In this document: piece by piece, positions 1-5,736 of the stretch
Position numbering within the stretch: position 1 is the first letter of the stretch
How the letters are laid out: every line of letters begins with the position of its first letter
Assembly (NCBI GenBank): GCA_034005145.1
Contig: JAVEVH010000045.1
Span: 1 to 5,812 of the forward strand
Reading direction: 5' to 3'
DNA from: JAVEVH01 sp034005145
GTDB lineage: Bacteria; Patescibacteriota; Dojkabacteria; SC72
DNA length: 5,812 bases
The notes under the pieces: generated by a model
The model's input: only the letters and a program-made list of their open reading frames with translations
Databases searched by the model: none
What the model was told of the DNA's origin: nothing
Translations under genes and position numbers: made by a program

Positions 1-1
1 C

Positions 2-1369
2 GAAGCAGAAAAAGAGATAGAGGAGAACAAGCATAGATCTGAAGAGAGATTGAGAGTTCTCAGAAAAGAAACAGATGAGCATGAGGAGTTACTCTTAGAA
101 AGGGAGAAGAAATTAAATGAGAGAACTAAGATGCTAGATAAGAAGAGTGAAGAGGTAGAGATTGCATCAGAGGCAGTTAAGAAGATGCAGAGAGGTTTAG
201 AAAAGAACAGGGCTTTACTTAAGGAAGAGTTAGAGAGAATCTCAGGGCTTACCCAAGAGGAAGCAAGGGAGAAATTAATGAGCCAAGTAGATGAGGATAT
301 CAAAAACTACGAAGCTAAAAAGATTAGACAAGCAGAAAAGCATGCTGAAGAGATTGCGGAAGAGAAAGCCAAGGAGATATTGGTTGAATCTATGCAAAGG
401 ATTGCAACTGACTATGTAGGTGAAACAACTACTTCTACAATTAAGATAGATGATGATAAGGTTAAGGGTAGAGTAATTGGTAAAGAGGGTAGAAATATTA
501 GAGCATTTGAGAAGTTAACAGGTGTAGATGTCATTGTAGACGAATCACCAAATACAATTGCTCTTTCTTCTTTTGATCCACTAAGAAGAGAGATTGCTTC
601 TGTGGCATTAAGCAAATTAATAGGGGATGGGAGAATACATCCTAGCTCAATAGAGGAATCTATTAGAAAAGCTAAGAATGAAATTTCAATTGAGATTAAA
701 AAGAATGGTCAAGTACTTGCTGAAGAGGCAGGGTGGCCTGGTATTGATATCGGTCTATTAAAACTTCTAGGTAAGATGAAGTATAGATCTAGCTACGGTC
801 AATCTTTAATGTCTCATACGATTGAAATGATGAGACTTGGTGAAGTTCTTGCTGCAGAGGTTGGTGCAGATGTAGATTTGGTTAAGAGGGCATGTTTACT
901 ACATGATATAGGTAAGGTACTAACTCATAAGATTGATAGTCCTCATCACCATATCTCTGGTCAAGTTGCTAGAAAGTATGGATTAGATGAGAAGTTGGTA
1001 AATGCAATAGAGGCACACCACTTAGATATAGAGCCACAGTCTGTAGAAGCAGTATTAGTATATATTGCAGATGCAATATCAGGAGCAAGGCCTGGTGCTA
1101 GAAAGGATAGCTACGAGCAGTATATTCAAAGGATAGAGGCATTGGAAAATGTAGCTAAAGAGTTAGGTGGAGATAAGATTGAAGAGGTATTCGCTATTAA
1201 AGCTGGAAGAGAATTAAGAATCATTGTAAAGCCTGCTTTAATCTCAGATGATGAGATGACAGTGCTTGCTAAAGACTTAGCAGCTACTATTGAAAAGACT
1301 CAAAACTATCCTGGTAATGTAGAAGTTACATTAATTAGGGAGACAAGAGCAGTAGAAATCGCTAGATAA
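2..1369 (+). CDS. rny: Ribonuclease Y, 5'-truncated by the window edge
   Basis: RNase Y is the membrane-anchored endoribonuclease that starts bulk mRNA decay in many bacteria lacking RNase E. The frame is open to base 2, so the TTG at 50 is an internal Leu codon, not the start. About 455 residues are visible; by alignment from memory with the ~520-residue Bacillus protein, roughly 65 N-terminal residues, including the membrane helix, are missing. In order: a charged Glu/Lys coiled coil (to about base 290); the conserved ELERISGLTQEEA block; a KH RNA-binding domain with GKEG loop at 479-490; FDPLRREIA and GDGRIHPSSIEE blocks; an HD phosphohydrolase domain with SHTIE, LLHDIGK (His-Asp codons 902-907), EAHH and ADAISGARPGAR; and the family ending YPGNVEVTLIRETRAVE. 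All expected catalytic residues are present. A hairpin and an intrinsic terminator follow the TAA stop, so it is last in its transcript. Confidence 0.97.
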   Translation, partial: EAEKEIEENKHRSEERLRVLRKETDEHEELLLEREKKLNERTKMLDKKSEEVEIASEAVKKMQRGLEKNRALLKEELERISGLTQEEAREKLMSQVDEDIKNYEAKKIRQAEKHAEEIAEEKAKEILVESMQRIATDYVGETTTSTIKIDDDKVKGRVIGKEGRNIRAFEKLTGVDVIVDESPNTIALSSFDPLRREIASVALSKLIGDGRIHPSSIEESIRKAKNEISIEIKKNGQVLAEEAGWPGIDIGLLKLLGKMKYRSSYGQSLMSHTIEMMRLGEVLAAEVGADVDLVKRACLLHDIGKVLTHKIDSPHHHISGQVARKYGLDEKLVNAIEAHHLDIEPQSVEAVLVYIADAISGARPGARKDSYEQYIQRIEALENVAKELGGDKIEEVFAIKAGRELRIIVKPALISDDEMTVLAKDLAATIEKTQNYPGNVEVTLIRETRAVEIAR

Positions 1370-1372
1370 CTG

Positions 1373-1391
1373 ATATCTTCTAGTAAGATAT
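1373..1391 (+). other. Short hairpin just after the rny stop codon
   Basis: ATATCTT (1373-1379) and AAGATAT (1385-1391) form a perfect 7-bp stem with loop CTAGT, starting three bases after the rny stop. It has no T tract and sits upstream of the stronger terminator. It may protect the 3' end or be a chance fold in AT-rich DNA. Confidence 0.4.
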
Positions 1392-1415
1392 ACTACAGGA
1401 CTCTAGGGCTTTTGA

Positions 1416-1457
1416 AAGAGGAGGGAAAGAGTAAATTCTTCTCCCTCCTCTTCTTTT
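1416..1457 (+). terminator. Intrinsic terminator of rny
   Basis: AGAGGAGGGA (1417-1426) pairs perfectly with TCCCTCCTCT (1442-1451), and A1416-T1452 can add an eleventh pair. The inner bases AAGAG/TTCTT (1427-1431 and 1436-1440) can extend the stem above a one-base bulge, leaving loop TAAA. The 3' arm runs into TCTTTT (1452-1457). A GC-bearing stem followed by T residues is the classic Rho-independent form. Confidence 0.85.
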
Positions 1458-1708
1458 ATATTAACTGTTCAAATTTTAGTAATACTTCTTACTACTTTCT
1501 CTGGATATTTTGTAATTGAAAAATATTGTATAAAGGTTGTTAAAAGGAGCTTTCTATCAAATACCTTGAGATATCAATACTTTATTTAAAAAGATATGAA
1601 TAATAGAGGTAAGTATGTATAAAGAAAGTTATACATTTTTCATTAAAAACTATTTTAATAAAAGACTTTTTAATAGGTATCTTTAAAAGTCCTATAACAA
1701 AAACGTTC
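1458..1708. other. AT-rich non-coding gap, no gene recognised
   Basis: About 250 bases between the rny terminator and the HU promoter contain no ORF that I can support. Weak AT-only inverted repeats are visible: TAGTAA/TTACTA (1477-1482 and 1489-1494), ATGTATAA/TTATACAT (1615-1622 and 1629-1636) running into TTTTT (1636-1640), ATTAAAA/TTTTAAT (1642-1648 and 1653-1659), and GACTTTT/AAAAGTC (1664-1670 and 1685-1691). The second resembles a weak terminator and could end a short unannotated RNA. A 23-codon ORF starting at ATG 1615 after GAGGT (1606-1610) exists but looks like chance. Confidence 0.5.
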
Positions 1709-1737
1709 TTGACGAAGTCTTTAATATACAATATTTT
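1709..1737 (+). promoter_or_regulatory. Probable sigma70-type promoter of the HU gene
   Basis: TTGACG (1709-1714) matches the -35 consensus at 5 of 6 positions. It is followed, after a 17-base spacer, by TATTTT (1732-1737), a 4 of 6 match to the -10 box. Transcription would start near 1744, giving a leader of about 70 bases ahead of the HU start codon. TACAAT (1727-1732) is a better-looking -10, but its spacing of 12 from this -35 is too short. Confidence 0.55.
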
Positions 1738-1740
1738 ATT

Positions 1741-1783
1741 GATGTGATACTACAAATCATGTGATATCAGGATTTGTGGCATC
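1741..1783 (+). promoter_or_regulatory. Folded 5' leader upstream of the HU gene
   Basis: CTACAAATC (1750-1758) pairs with GATTTGTGG (1771-1779) as nine pairs including one T-G wobble. GATG (1741-1744) can then pair with CATC (1780-1783) across a five-base bulge (1745-1749). The octamer ATGTGATA occurs twice, once at the foot and bulge (1742-1749) and once in the loop (1759-1766), starts 17 bases apart. The fold ends about 12 bases before the Shine-Dalgarno site and leaves it exposed. It could stabilise the mRNA or be a target for autoregulation; it matches no known riboswitch I recognise. Confidence 0.4.
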
Positions 1784-1795
1784 CCTATCTCTAAG

Positions 1796-1804
1796 AAAGG
1801 AGGT
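1796..1804 (+). promoter_or_regulatory. Strong Shine-Dalgarno site of the HU gene
   Basis: AAAGGAGGT is a near-perfect complement of the 16S rRNA 3' tail. Its AGGAGG core (1798-1803) ends nine bases before ATG 1813. No other gene start in the window has a comparable site, which suggests that HU is translated at a high rate. Confidence 0.9.
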
Positions 1805-1812
1805 TTTACAAA

Positions 1813-2085
1813 ATGTTAAAAAAAGATTTAGTAGACAGAGTTGCAAAGTCCGCAGGACTTACAAAGAAGCAATCAGCTGATGCTGTAGACGGAGTATTTG
1901 AGGCTATTACTCATGCTCTTAAGGCAGGAGATCCTGTTCTTTTAACTGGTTTCGGTAAATTCGAAGTTAGAGAAAGAGCAGCAAGAGTTGGAATCAATCC
2001 AAAGACTCTTGAAAAGATCAACTTGCCAGCTACCAAAGTTCCTGCTTTCAAAGCTGGAAAAGCACTTAAGGTTGCTGTTAAGTAA
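1813..2085 (+). CDS. hup: HU-family DNA-binding protein
   Basis: This is a small basic nucleoid protein that binds and bends DNA as a dimer. The 90-residue length is exactly typical. Family landmarks are the N-terminal helices (KKDLVDRVAKSAGLTKKQ), AVDGVFEAI, the GFGKFEVRERAAR strand (46-58), the DNA-intercalating Pro63 at the tip of the beta arm, and the C-terminal PAFKAGKALKVAVK block. The arm tip reads GINPKTL (60-66) where most HU proteins have GRNPQTG, so an arginine and a glycine usually present there are replaced by Ile61 and Leu66. Specialised HU or IHF-like binding is possible, but HU is the simplest call. ATG 1813 is fixed by the strong Shine-Dalgarno site. The gene is monocistronic: its own promoter and folded leader upstream, a strong terminator downstream. 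Confidence 0.96.
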   Translation: MLKKDLVDRVAKSAGLTKKQSADAVDGVFEAITHALKAGDPVLLTGFGKFEVRERAARVGINPKTLEKINLPATKVPAFKAGKALKVAVK

Positions 2086-2102
2086 GATATTTCTGCCGGC
2101 AT

Positions 2103-2121
2103 TTCTCTCGAGATGAGAGAA
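2103..2121 (+). other. First of two tandem hairpins after the HU gene
   Basis: TTCTCTC (2103-2109) pairs perfectly with GAGAGAA (2115-2121) around loop GAGAT. It lacks its own T tract and lies six bases before the terminator stem, so it may act as a 3' stabilising structure for the abundant HU mRNA. Confidence 0.5.
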
Positions 2122-2127
2122 GAGAGG

Positions 2128-2157
2128 GTCCGAGTCCTGACTCGGACTTTTCTTTTT
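2128..2157 (+). terminator. Strong intrinsic terminator of the HU gene
   Basis: GTCCGAGT (2128-2135) and ACTCGGAC (2140-2147) form a perfect 8-bp GC-rich stem with tetraloop CCTG. It is followed by TTTTCTTTTT (2148-2157). This is the clearest terminator in the window and separates HU from the CAP-protein unit. Confidence 0.95.
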
Positions 2158-2180
2158 AATAATATTCTTGCAATTTAAAG

Positions 2181-2209
2181 TTGATAGCTAAGCTTTAAGT
2201 TGCTAGTAT
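2181..2209 (+). promoter_or_regulatory. Probable promoter of the CAP/membrane/kinase unit
   Basis: TTGATA (2181-2186, 5 of 6) and TAGTAT (2204-2209, 4 of 6) are 17 bases apart, and TG at 2201-2202 gives an extended -10. Transcription would begin near 2216. A 6-bp inverted repeat, TTAAAG (2175-2180) and CTTTAA (2193-2198), flanks the -35 box and could be an operator, though it is short. No terminator is visible until the end of the third gene, so this promoter may serve all three. Confidence 0.55.
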
Positions 2210-2244
2210 ATATAAATATATTACTTGCACTATCTGCCAAAAAA

Positions 2245-3639
2245 GTGAGGAAACTATTTATTCCAAGTAAAGAGAACAGTTATAAGCCTATTCTTTTAAG
2301 AAAGGTAGCCTTAGTTACCTATACCATCATTCTGGCCTTTGTGAATACCTTTGGGGGCTTCCTAGGCATACCTCAGGCTATGGCTAGTAGTATTACTCCA
2401 AGTAATATCATAATGTTAACAAACCAAGAGAGAGCAGCTGTTGGTTTAAATACCCTAAATACTAATGCTAAGTTATCTGCAGCAGCTACTGCTAAAGCAA
2501 ATAATATGTTTGAGGAGCAGTATTGGGATCATTACGGTCCTAATGGAGAAACCCCTTGGATGTTTATCACTCAAGCAGGATATACATATGTCTATGCAGG
2601 AGAGAACTTAGCAAAAGGATTTAGAACAGCAGAGGGTGTACATGAAGCATGGATGGCTAGCCCTACACATAAAGAAAACATTATGAGTGGAAAGTATAAA
2701 GAGATTGGAGTAGCTGTAGTAGAAGGTACTCTTTTAGGAAAGGAAACAATCCTTGTAGTCCAAATGTTTGGTAATCCTACTACTCAAACTTTCTCTCCAA
2801 CATCTACTGTAAAATCAGATACTGATACAGTTACAAAACCAACAGTTCCAATTGTAAAGGAAAGCGGAGAAATTAAATCTATTAGTATAACTAACCCTAA
2901 AATGGGTGAAGTTATAGATGATGCCAATATAGATATTAAGGGTGAGACGGTTAATGTTTCAGGAGAGTATACTGTTGAAATATTAAACAGTGATACCTTA
3001 GTAGGAGAAACAGAAAGTAGCTCATCTGTATGGGAATTTGATAAGGTATCTGATTGGGAAGAAGGAGAACAGAACATACAAGCACAAATTAAAGGAGAAA
3101 ATATTAAATCTGATGTAGTTAAATTTACAATAGACTCTACACCTCCAGAAATAGAACAATCTACTATAACTGTAAAAAGAGATACTGAACTATTCGAACT
3201 ACAATTCTCTTACTCTCCGGATACTACAGAATTAAAATTTGTTACTGGAGATAAGACATTTGATTTAGAACTTACCCAAGAAAATATTGCTACACTAAGT
3301 ATACCTAAAGAAGATATAGGGGATAGATCTGTACTAATGGCAACAGACCAAGTAGGAAATATATCTGAAATAGATATCTCGGAATATTTCTTAGAAGGTG
3401 AAGAAGACTCTACTGATTTTGGTACAAACTTAGTACTCTGGCTTAGGAATGTAATAGGTACTACCGATGGTATTAGTTTGATTATAGTGGGATTCATCTT
3501 TATATTACTTAGTATAGAGATATACGTATATTGGAGAAAAGGAAGATTAGGAAAAAGTGCTGGAGAGCTATTCACAGTAGGTGCATGGTGGTTGATAATA
3601 TTAGTTGGTGCATTTAAAGGTTTCGGGGGTCTTGTGTAA
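2245..3639 (+). CDS. Secreted, membrane-anchored CAP (SCP/PR1) domain protein with Ig-like region
   Basis: This envelope protein has 464 residues from GTG 2245. The open frame reaches TTG 2200, but that codon overlaps the probable promoter (start near 2216). The GTG start puts the positively charged FIPSKENSYKPILLRK segment at the N-terminus, as I recall for related CAP proteins of candidate phyla. Neither start has a Shine-Dalgarno site. Layout: hydrophobic signal segment (about 22-41) with possible cleavage at AMA/SS; CAP domain about 57-175 with WDHYGP, GENLA, AWMASPTHKENIM, IGVAVV and VQMFG, retaining the usual His96, Glu120, His142 and Glu144; a Thr/Pro/Lys linker; one or two Ig-like beta regions (about 212-385) joined by the typical TIDSTPPEI; an acidic stretch; then two C-terminal helices (about 409-430 and 440-458) around a basic loop RKGRLGK. 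The CAP and Ig parts should lie outside the cell. CAP proteins have varied roles, so no substrate or activity can be assigned. Confidence 0.9.
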   Translation: MRKLFIPSKENSYKPILLRKVALVTYTIILAFVNTFGGFLGIPQAMASSITPSNIIMLTNQERAAVGLNTLNTNAKLSAAATAKANNMFEEQYWDHYGPNGETPWMFITQAGYTYVYAGENLAKGFRTAEGVHEAWMASPTHKENIMSGKYKEIGVAVVEGTLLGKETILVVQMFGNPTTQTFSPTSTVKSDTDTVTKPTVPIVKESGEIKSISITNPKMGEVIDDANIDIKGETVNVSGEYTVEILNSDTLVGETESSSSVWEFDKVSDWEEGEQNIQAQIKGENIKSDVVKFTIDSTPPEIEQSTITVKRDTELFELQFSYSPDTTELKFVTGDKTFDLELTQENIATLSIPKEDIGDRSVLMATDQVGNISEIDISEYFLEGEEDSTDFGTNLVLWLRNVIGTTDGISLIIVGFIFILLSIEIYVYWRKGRLGKSAGELFTVGAWWLIILVGAFKGFGGLV

Positions 3640-3656
3640 TTTAATACTGCCTAAAA

Positions 3657-4448
3657 TTGAAAAAGAGATTAGATTTTAAAAATGAGATATTTTACTTACT
3701 CCTTATTGTACTTAGTACAGTATACTTTGCATACTCTACACATTCACCAAATAATATATATCTACTCAGTGGAATATTAGGTAACTTATTAATCCTAACC
3801 TGGTTTGTTAGAGCATTTGCTCTCTACTCTGGTAGAAAGATATCTCAATACAGTGAAGTAATACAAAGGATTTCTCTAAAGGAAAGATTCTTTACTAATG
3901 TAGCACTACCTCTTCTTTTTTATACCTCACTACTCGCATATATATATTTTAATACACTGTTTTTAATGGACTTGGTATTGATAGGGATATCTATGATATT
4001 ACTATTCATTTTGTTCCTGAATATTAAAAGCTCTTTTAACAAAATATACAGTATAGAGAGTCAAACAAGAGCGATATTTGATTTTATGTGTATAGCTACA
4101 TTCTTCTTCTTAAGTAGTGTAGTAATTAGACTAGGAGTAGTAATATGGTACTCTCTCCCTATAATCTTCATCTTCTCTTTTATCCTCTTCTGGTCGGATA
4201 TTAAAATACATAGAAAAGAGGGTATGTCTGCTTTCGTAATGAGTTTAATATCCTCTGCATTTGTAACCTTAACCTCAGGGTTTTTAATTAGTACAAACAT
4301 CTTTATGTTACCTGCAATTAGTACATTAGCGTTCTACCTAATACTCTCTCTTTGGAATATTAGATTTGCAGGTAAGTTAAAATTAGTTGAATATTTACTA
4401 CCTTTCATTTATTCTGTTTTAGCATTAATATTAATTCTTAACATATGA
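3657..4448 (+). CDS. Multi-pass membrane protein of unknown function
   Basis: I do not recognise the family. The 263 residues contain eight or nine hydrophobic helices (roughly 11-28, 33-52, 79-100, 101-123, 139-160, 162-180, 190-213, 215-236, 243-262) joined by short loops that carry the few basic residues (for example 124-131 KSSFNKIY and 182-188 IKIHRKE). No catalytic, transporter or nucleotide-binding signature is visible. TTG 3657 is chosen because an in-frame TAA at 3642-3644 leaves no earlier usable start and MKKRLDFKNE before the first helix is a sensible N-terminus; there is no Shine-Dalgarno site. It starts 17 bases after the CAP-protein stop and its TGA overlaps the kinase ATG (ATGA), so co-transcription with both neighbours is likely. 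It might be an uncharacterised DUF-type membrane family of candidate-phyla bacteria (DUF5656 is one to test), but I cannot confirm that. Confidence 0.85.
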   Translation: MKKRLDFKNEIFYLLLIVLSTVYFAYSTHSPNNIYLLSGILGNLLILTWFVRAFALYSGRKISQYSEVIQRISLKERFFTNVALPLLFYTSLLAYIYFNTLFLMDLVLIGISMILLFILFLNIKSSFNKIYSIESQTRAIFDFMCIATFFFLSSVVIRLGVVIWYSLPIIFIFSFILFWSDIKIHRKEGMSAFVMSLISSAFVTLTSGFLISTNIFMLPAISTLAFYLILSLWNIRFAGKLKLVEYLLPFIYSVLALILILNI

Positions 4449-5149
4449 AAAAAGACATTGTATTAAAAGTAGGGGGTTCAATACTGTATGACCATCTATT
4501 AAATATTAACTTCGAGCTATTTAAAAGACTCAAAAAATGGTACTGGGATAACAAGGAGTCTTACAATCATATTGTATTGGTAACAGGAGGAGGAGGTCTT
4601 TCAAGAAATATTGAGGGTAAGGTATCTGAAAATATTAAAGATGTTAACAGTATCCATGGTATTGCTATGTCTATTACACAAACCAATGCCACTATACTAG
4701 CTGCATATCTAGAAGACAAAGATATATATGTTCCTAAAACATTAGGAGATGCGTATGAGTATTTAAATTACAATCCTAAAGGTAATATGGTAAGTGGAGG
4801 ATTAAAAGTAGGATGGAGTACAGATATGGATGCTGCTGTATTTGCAGATACAATACATACGGAAAGAGTATATAAGATATCTAATGTAGACTTTATATAT
4901 GATAAGGATCCAAAGGAATTTTTTGATGCTACCCCTATTAGAGATATGTCTTGGGCAGAATATTTTCAAATGTTTGAAATAGTACCTGAACAAGATTTAG
5001 TACCTAATGCACATATTCCTGTAGATGCAAAATGTTCAATATTTTGTGATAAGAAGAGAATATCTTTTCATGTAACAGGTGGTAAATTACTCTATGAAAT
5101 AGAGGATATTAGCAAATTACTAAACGAAGGAACATTTATTCACAGCTGA
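4445..5149 (+). CDS. pyrH: Amino-acid-kinase family protein, probable archaeal-type UMP kinase
   Basis: It probably phosphorylates UMP to UDP with ATP in the cytoplasm, the step joining pyrimidine supply to UTP and CTP. The 234-residue length fits. Motifs of the amino-acid-kinase fold are LKVGGSIL with Lys8 near the N-terminus; VTGGGGLSRN (46-55), the phosphate-binding glycine loop; GIAMSITQTNATILAAYL (72-89), the nucleotide-site helix with conserved Asn81; GGLKVGWSTDMDAA (118-131), the place of the archaeal PG-STDAVAA motif; ISNVDFIYDKDP (145-156); and the C-terminal PVDAKCSIFC and GTFIHS, similar to the archaeal ending. The start LKVGGS is archaeal-like; ordinary bacterial PyrH has LKLSGE. 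The GWSTD variant and the lack of PG leave open another kinase of the fold. ATG 4445 overlaps the upstream stop and lacks a Shine-Dalgarno site, implying translational coupling. It converges on greA with four bases between stops. Confidence 0.7.
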   Translation: MKKDIVLKVGGSILYDHLLNINFELFKRLKKWYWDNKESYNHIVLVTGGGGLSRNIEGKVSENIKDVNSIHGIAMSITQTNATILAAYLEDKDIYVPKTLGDAYEYLNYNPKGNMVSGGLKVGWSTDMDAAVFADTIHTERVYKISNVDFIYDKDPKEFFDATPIRDMSWAEYFQMFEIVPEQDLVPNAHIPVDAKCSIFCDKKRISFHVTGGKLLYEIEDISKLLNEGTFIHS

Positions 5150-5174
5150 AAGATTACTCAATAGAGATAATCTT
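5150..5174. terminator. Hairpin at the convergent gene ends, possible bidirectional terminator
   Basis: AAGATTA (5150-5156) pairs with TAATCTT (5168-5174). CTC (5157-5159) pairs inside with GAG (5164-5166) around loop AATA, leaving A5167 bulged. The fold begins one base after the kinase stop and contains the greA stop (5154-5156). Neither strand has a proper T run after the stem, so termination would be weak or would need Rho. It is the only terminator-like element between these facing genes. Confidence 0.35.
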
Positions 5175-5624
5175 ACAGGAGGTTTTACCAGCAGGGGTTT
5201 CAATAGTTACTTTACTACCTTTCTTCTTCTCTAAAAGGGAACTCCCTATTGGTGATTTATATGATATTTTTGCTTCTAAAGGATTAGCCTCATTTTCACC
5301 TACAATATTGAAAGTTTTAAGATTACCACCCTCACACTCTATTGTTACTTTACAACCCAACTCTACTTTACTACTTTTTCTTTTAATAACGATCTCAGCA
5401 TTCTCTATAGTCTGCTTAATCTCTAGGATCTTCTCTTCATTATTTTGGAAATCTTCTACAGCCATTGTATATCCATCATTCTCTCTTAAATCACCCTGAC
5501 TCCTCATCTGATTAAGAGTTTCCTGTAACTTATTCCTTAAAATCCCTTCTCTCCTTTTAAGCTCTTTTTCTAATTTCTTAAGTCCTTCTTTTGTAAGAAG
5601 TACTTTTGAGTTATTTTCTCCCAT
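5154..5624 (-). CDS. greA: Transcription elongation factor GreA
   Basis: GreA enters the secondary channel of backtracked RNA polymerase and stimulates cleavage of the nascent RNA 3' end, restarting elongation. Its 156 residues match the family length. The N-terminal coiled coil (about 10-80) opens with LLTKEGLKKLEKEL and carries the acidic tip GDLRENDGY (44-52); Asp45 and Glu48 correspond to the metal-coordinating pair. The usual tip sequence is GDLxENAEY, so Asp50-Gly51 replace the common Ala-Glu. The C-terminal FKBP-like domain shows VELGCKVTI, IVGENEANPLEAKISYKSPIGSSLL and KKGSKVTIETPAG, all family hallmarks. ATG at 5624-5622 gives the standard N-terminus; no Shine-Dalgarno site precedes it. 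A near-consensus promoter lies 30 to 60 bases upstream, so it is expressed independently, divergent from tRNA-Glu and convergent with the kinase gene. Confidence 0.95.
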   Translation of the reverse strand: MGENNSKVLLTKEGLKKLEKELKRREGILRNKLQETLNQMRSQGDLRENDGYTMAVEDFQNNEEKILEIKQTIENAEIVIKRKSSKVELGCKVTIECEGGNLKTFNIVGENEANPLEAKISYKSPIGSSLLEKKKGSKVTIETPAGKTSCKIISIE

Positions 5625-5653
5625 TTGACTAATATATAACTTAGTACCGAGGA

Positions 5654-5682
5654 ATATTATATTTATTTAATACAATTGTCAA
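5654..5682 (-). promoter_or_regulatory. Promoter of greA
   Basis: Read on the minus strand, a perfect TTGACA -35 (5682-5677) is followed by TAATAT (5659-5654) at a 17-base spacing, or by a perfect TATAAT (5661-5656) at a 15-base spacing. Transcription would start near 5647, leaving a 5' leader of only about 20 bases with no Shine-Dalgarno site. Confidence 0.75.
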
Positions 5683-5697
5683 TGAGTCAAATTATAT

Positions 5698-5725
5698 TTT
5701 AGAAATTACCCTTTTATGATAGAAT
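5698..5725 (+). promoter_or_regulatory. Extended -10 promoter of tRNA-Glu
   Basis: TGATAGAAT (5717-5725) is a good extended -10 element: TG, one base, then TAGAAT at 5 of 6 to consensus. A weak -35 candidate TTTAGA (5698-5703) lies 16 bases upstream. Transcription would start near 5732, about five bases before the mature tRNA 5' end. Confidence 0.6.
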
Positions 5726-5736
5726 ACTTGGGATAT

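Noticed and set aside
50..52. TTG 50 as the start of rny
   Set aside because: The frame stays open to base 2 with coiled-coil residues typical of RNase Y, and the family's membrane helix and further coiled coil lie upstream. The gene simply enters the window from the left.
1615..1686. A 23-codon ORF (MYKESYTFF...) preceded by GAGGT at 1606-1610
   Set aside because: It lies within AT-rich repeats, has the composition expected by chance, and its start overlaps a hairpin. There is no supporting homology or promoter.
2784..3077. Minus-strand open frame inside the CAP gene (and another at 3210-3575)
   Set aside because: Both are antisense to a well-supported coding region and have no start signals or recognisable domains. 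They are codon-bias shadows.
4445..5149. TGA read as glycine or tryptophan, as in some candidate-phyla bacteria
   Set aside because: TGA ends the membrane protein and the kinase at their expected lengths, and no in-frame TGA occurs inside any gene here.
5308..5499. Plus-strand open frame opposite greA
   Set aside because: It is fully antisense to greA, whose motifs are clear, and has no ribosome site or plausible product.
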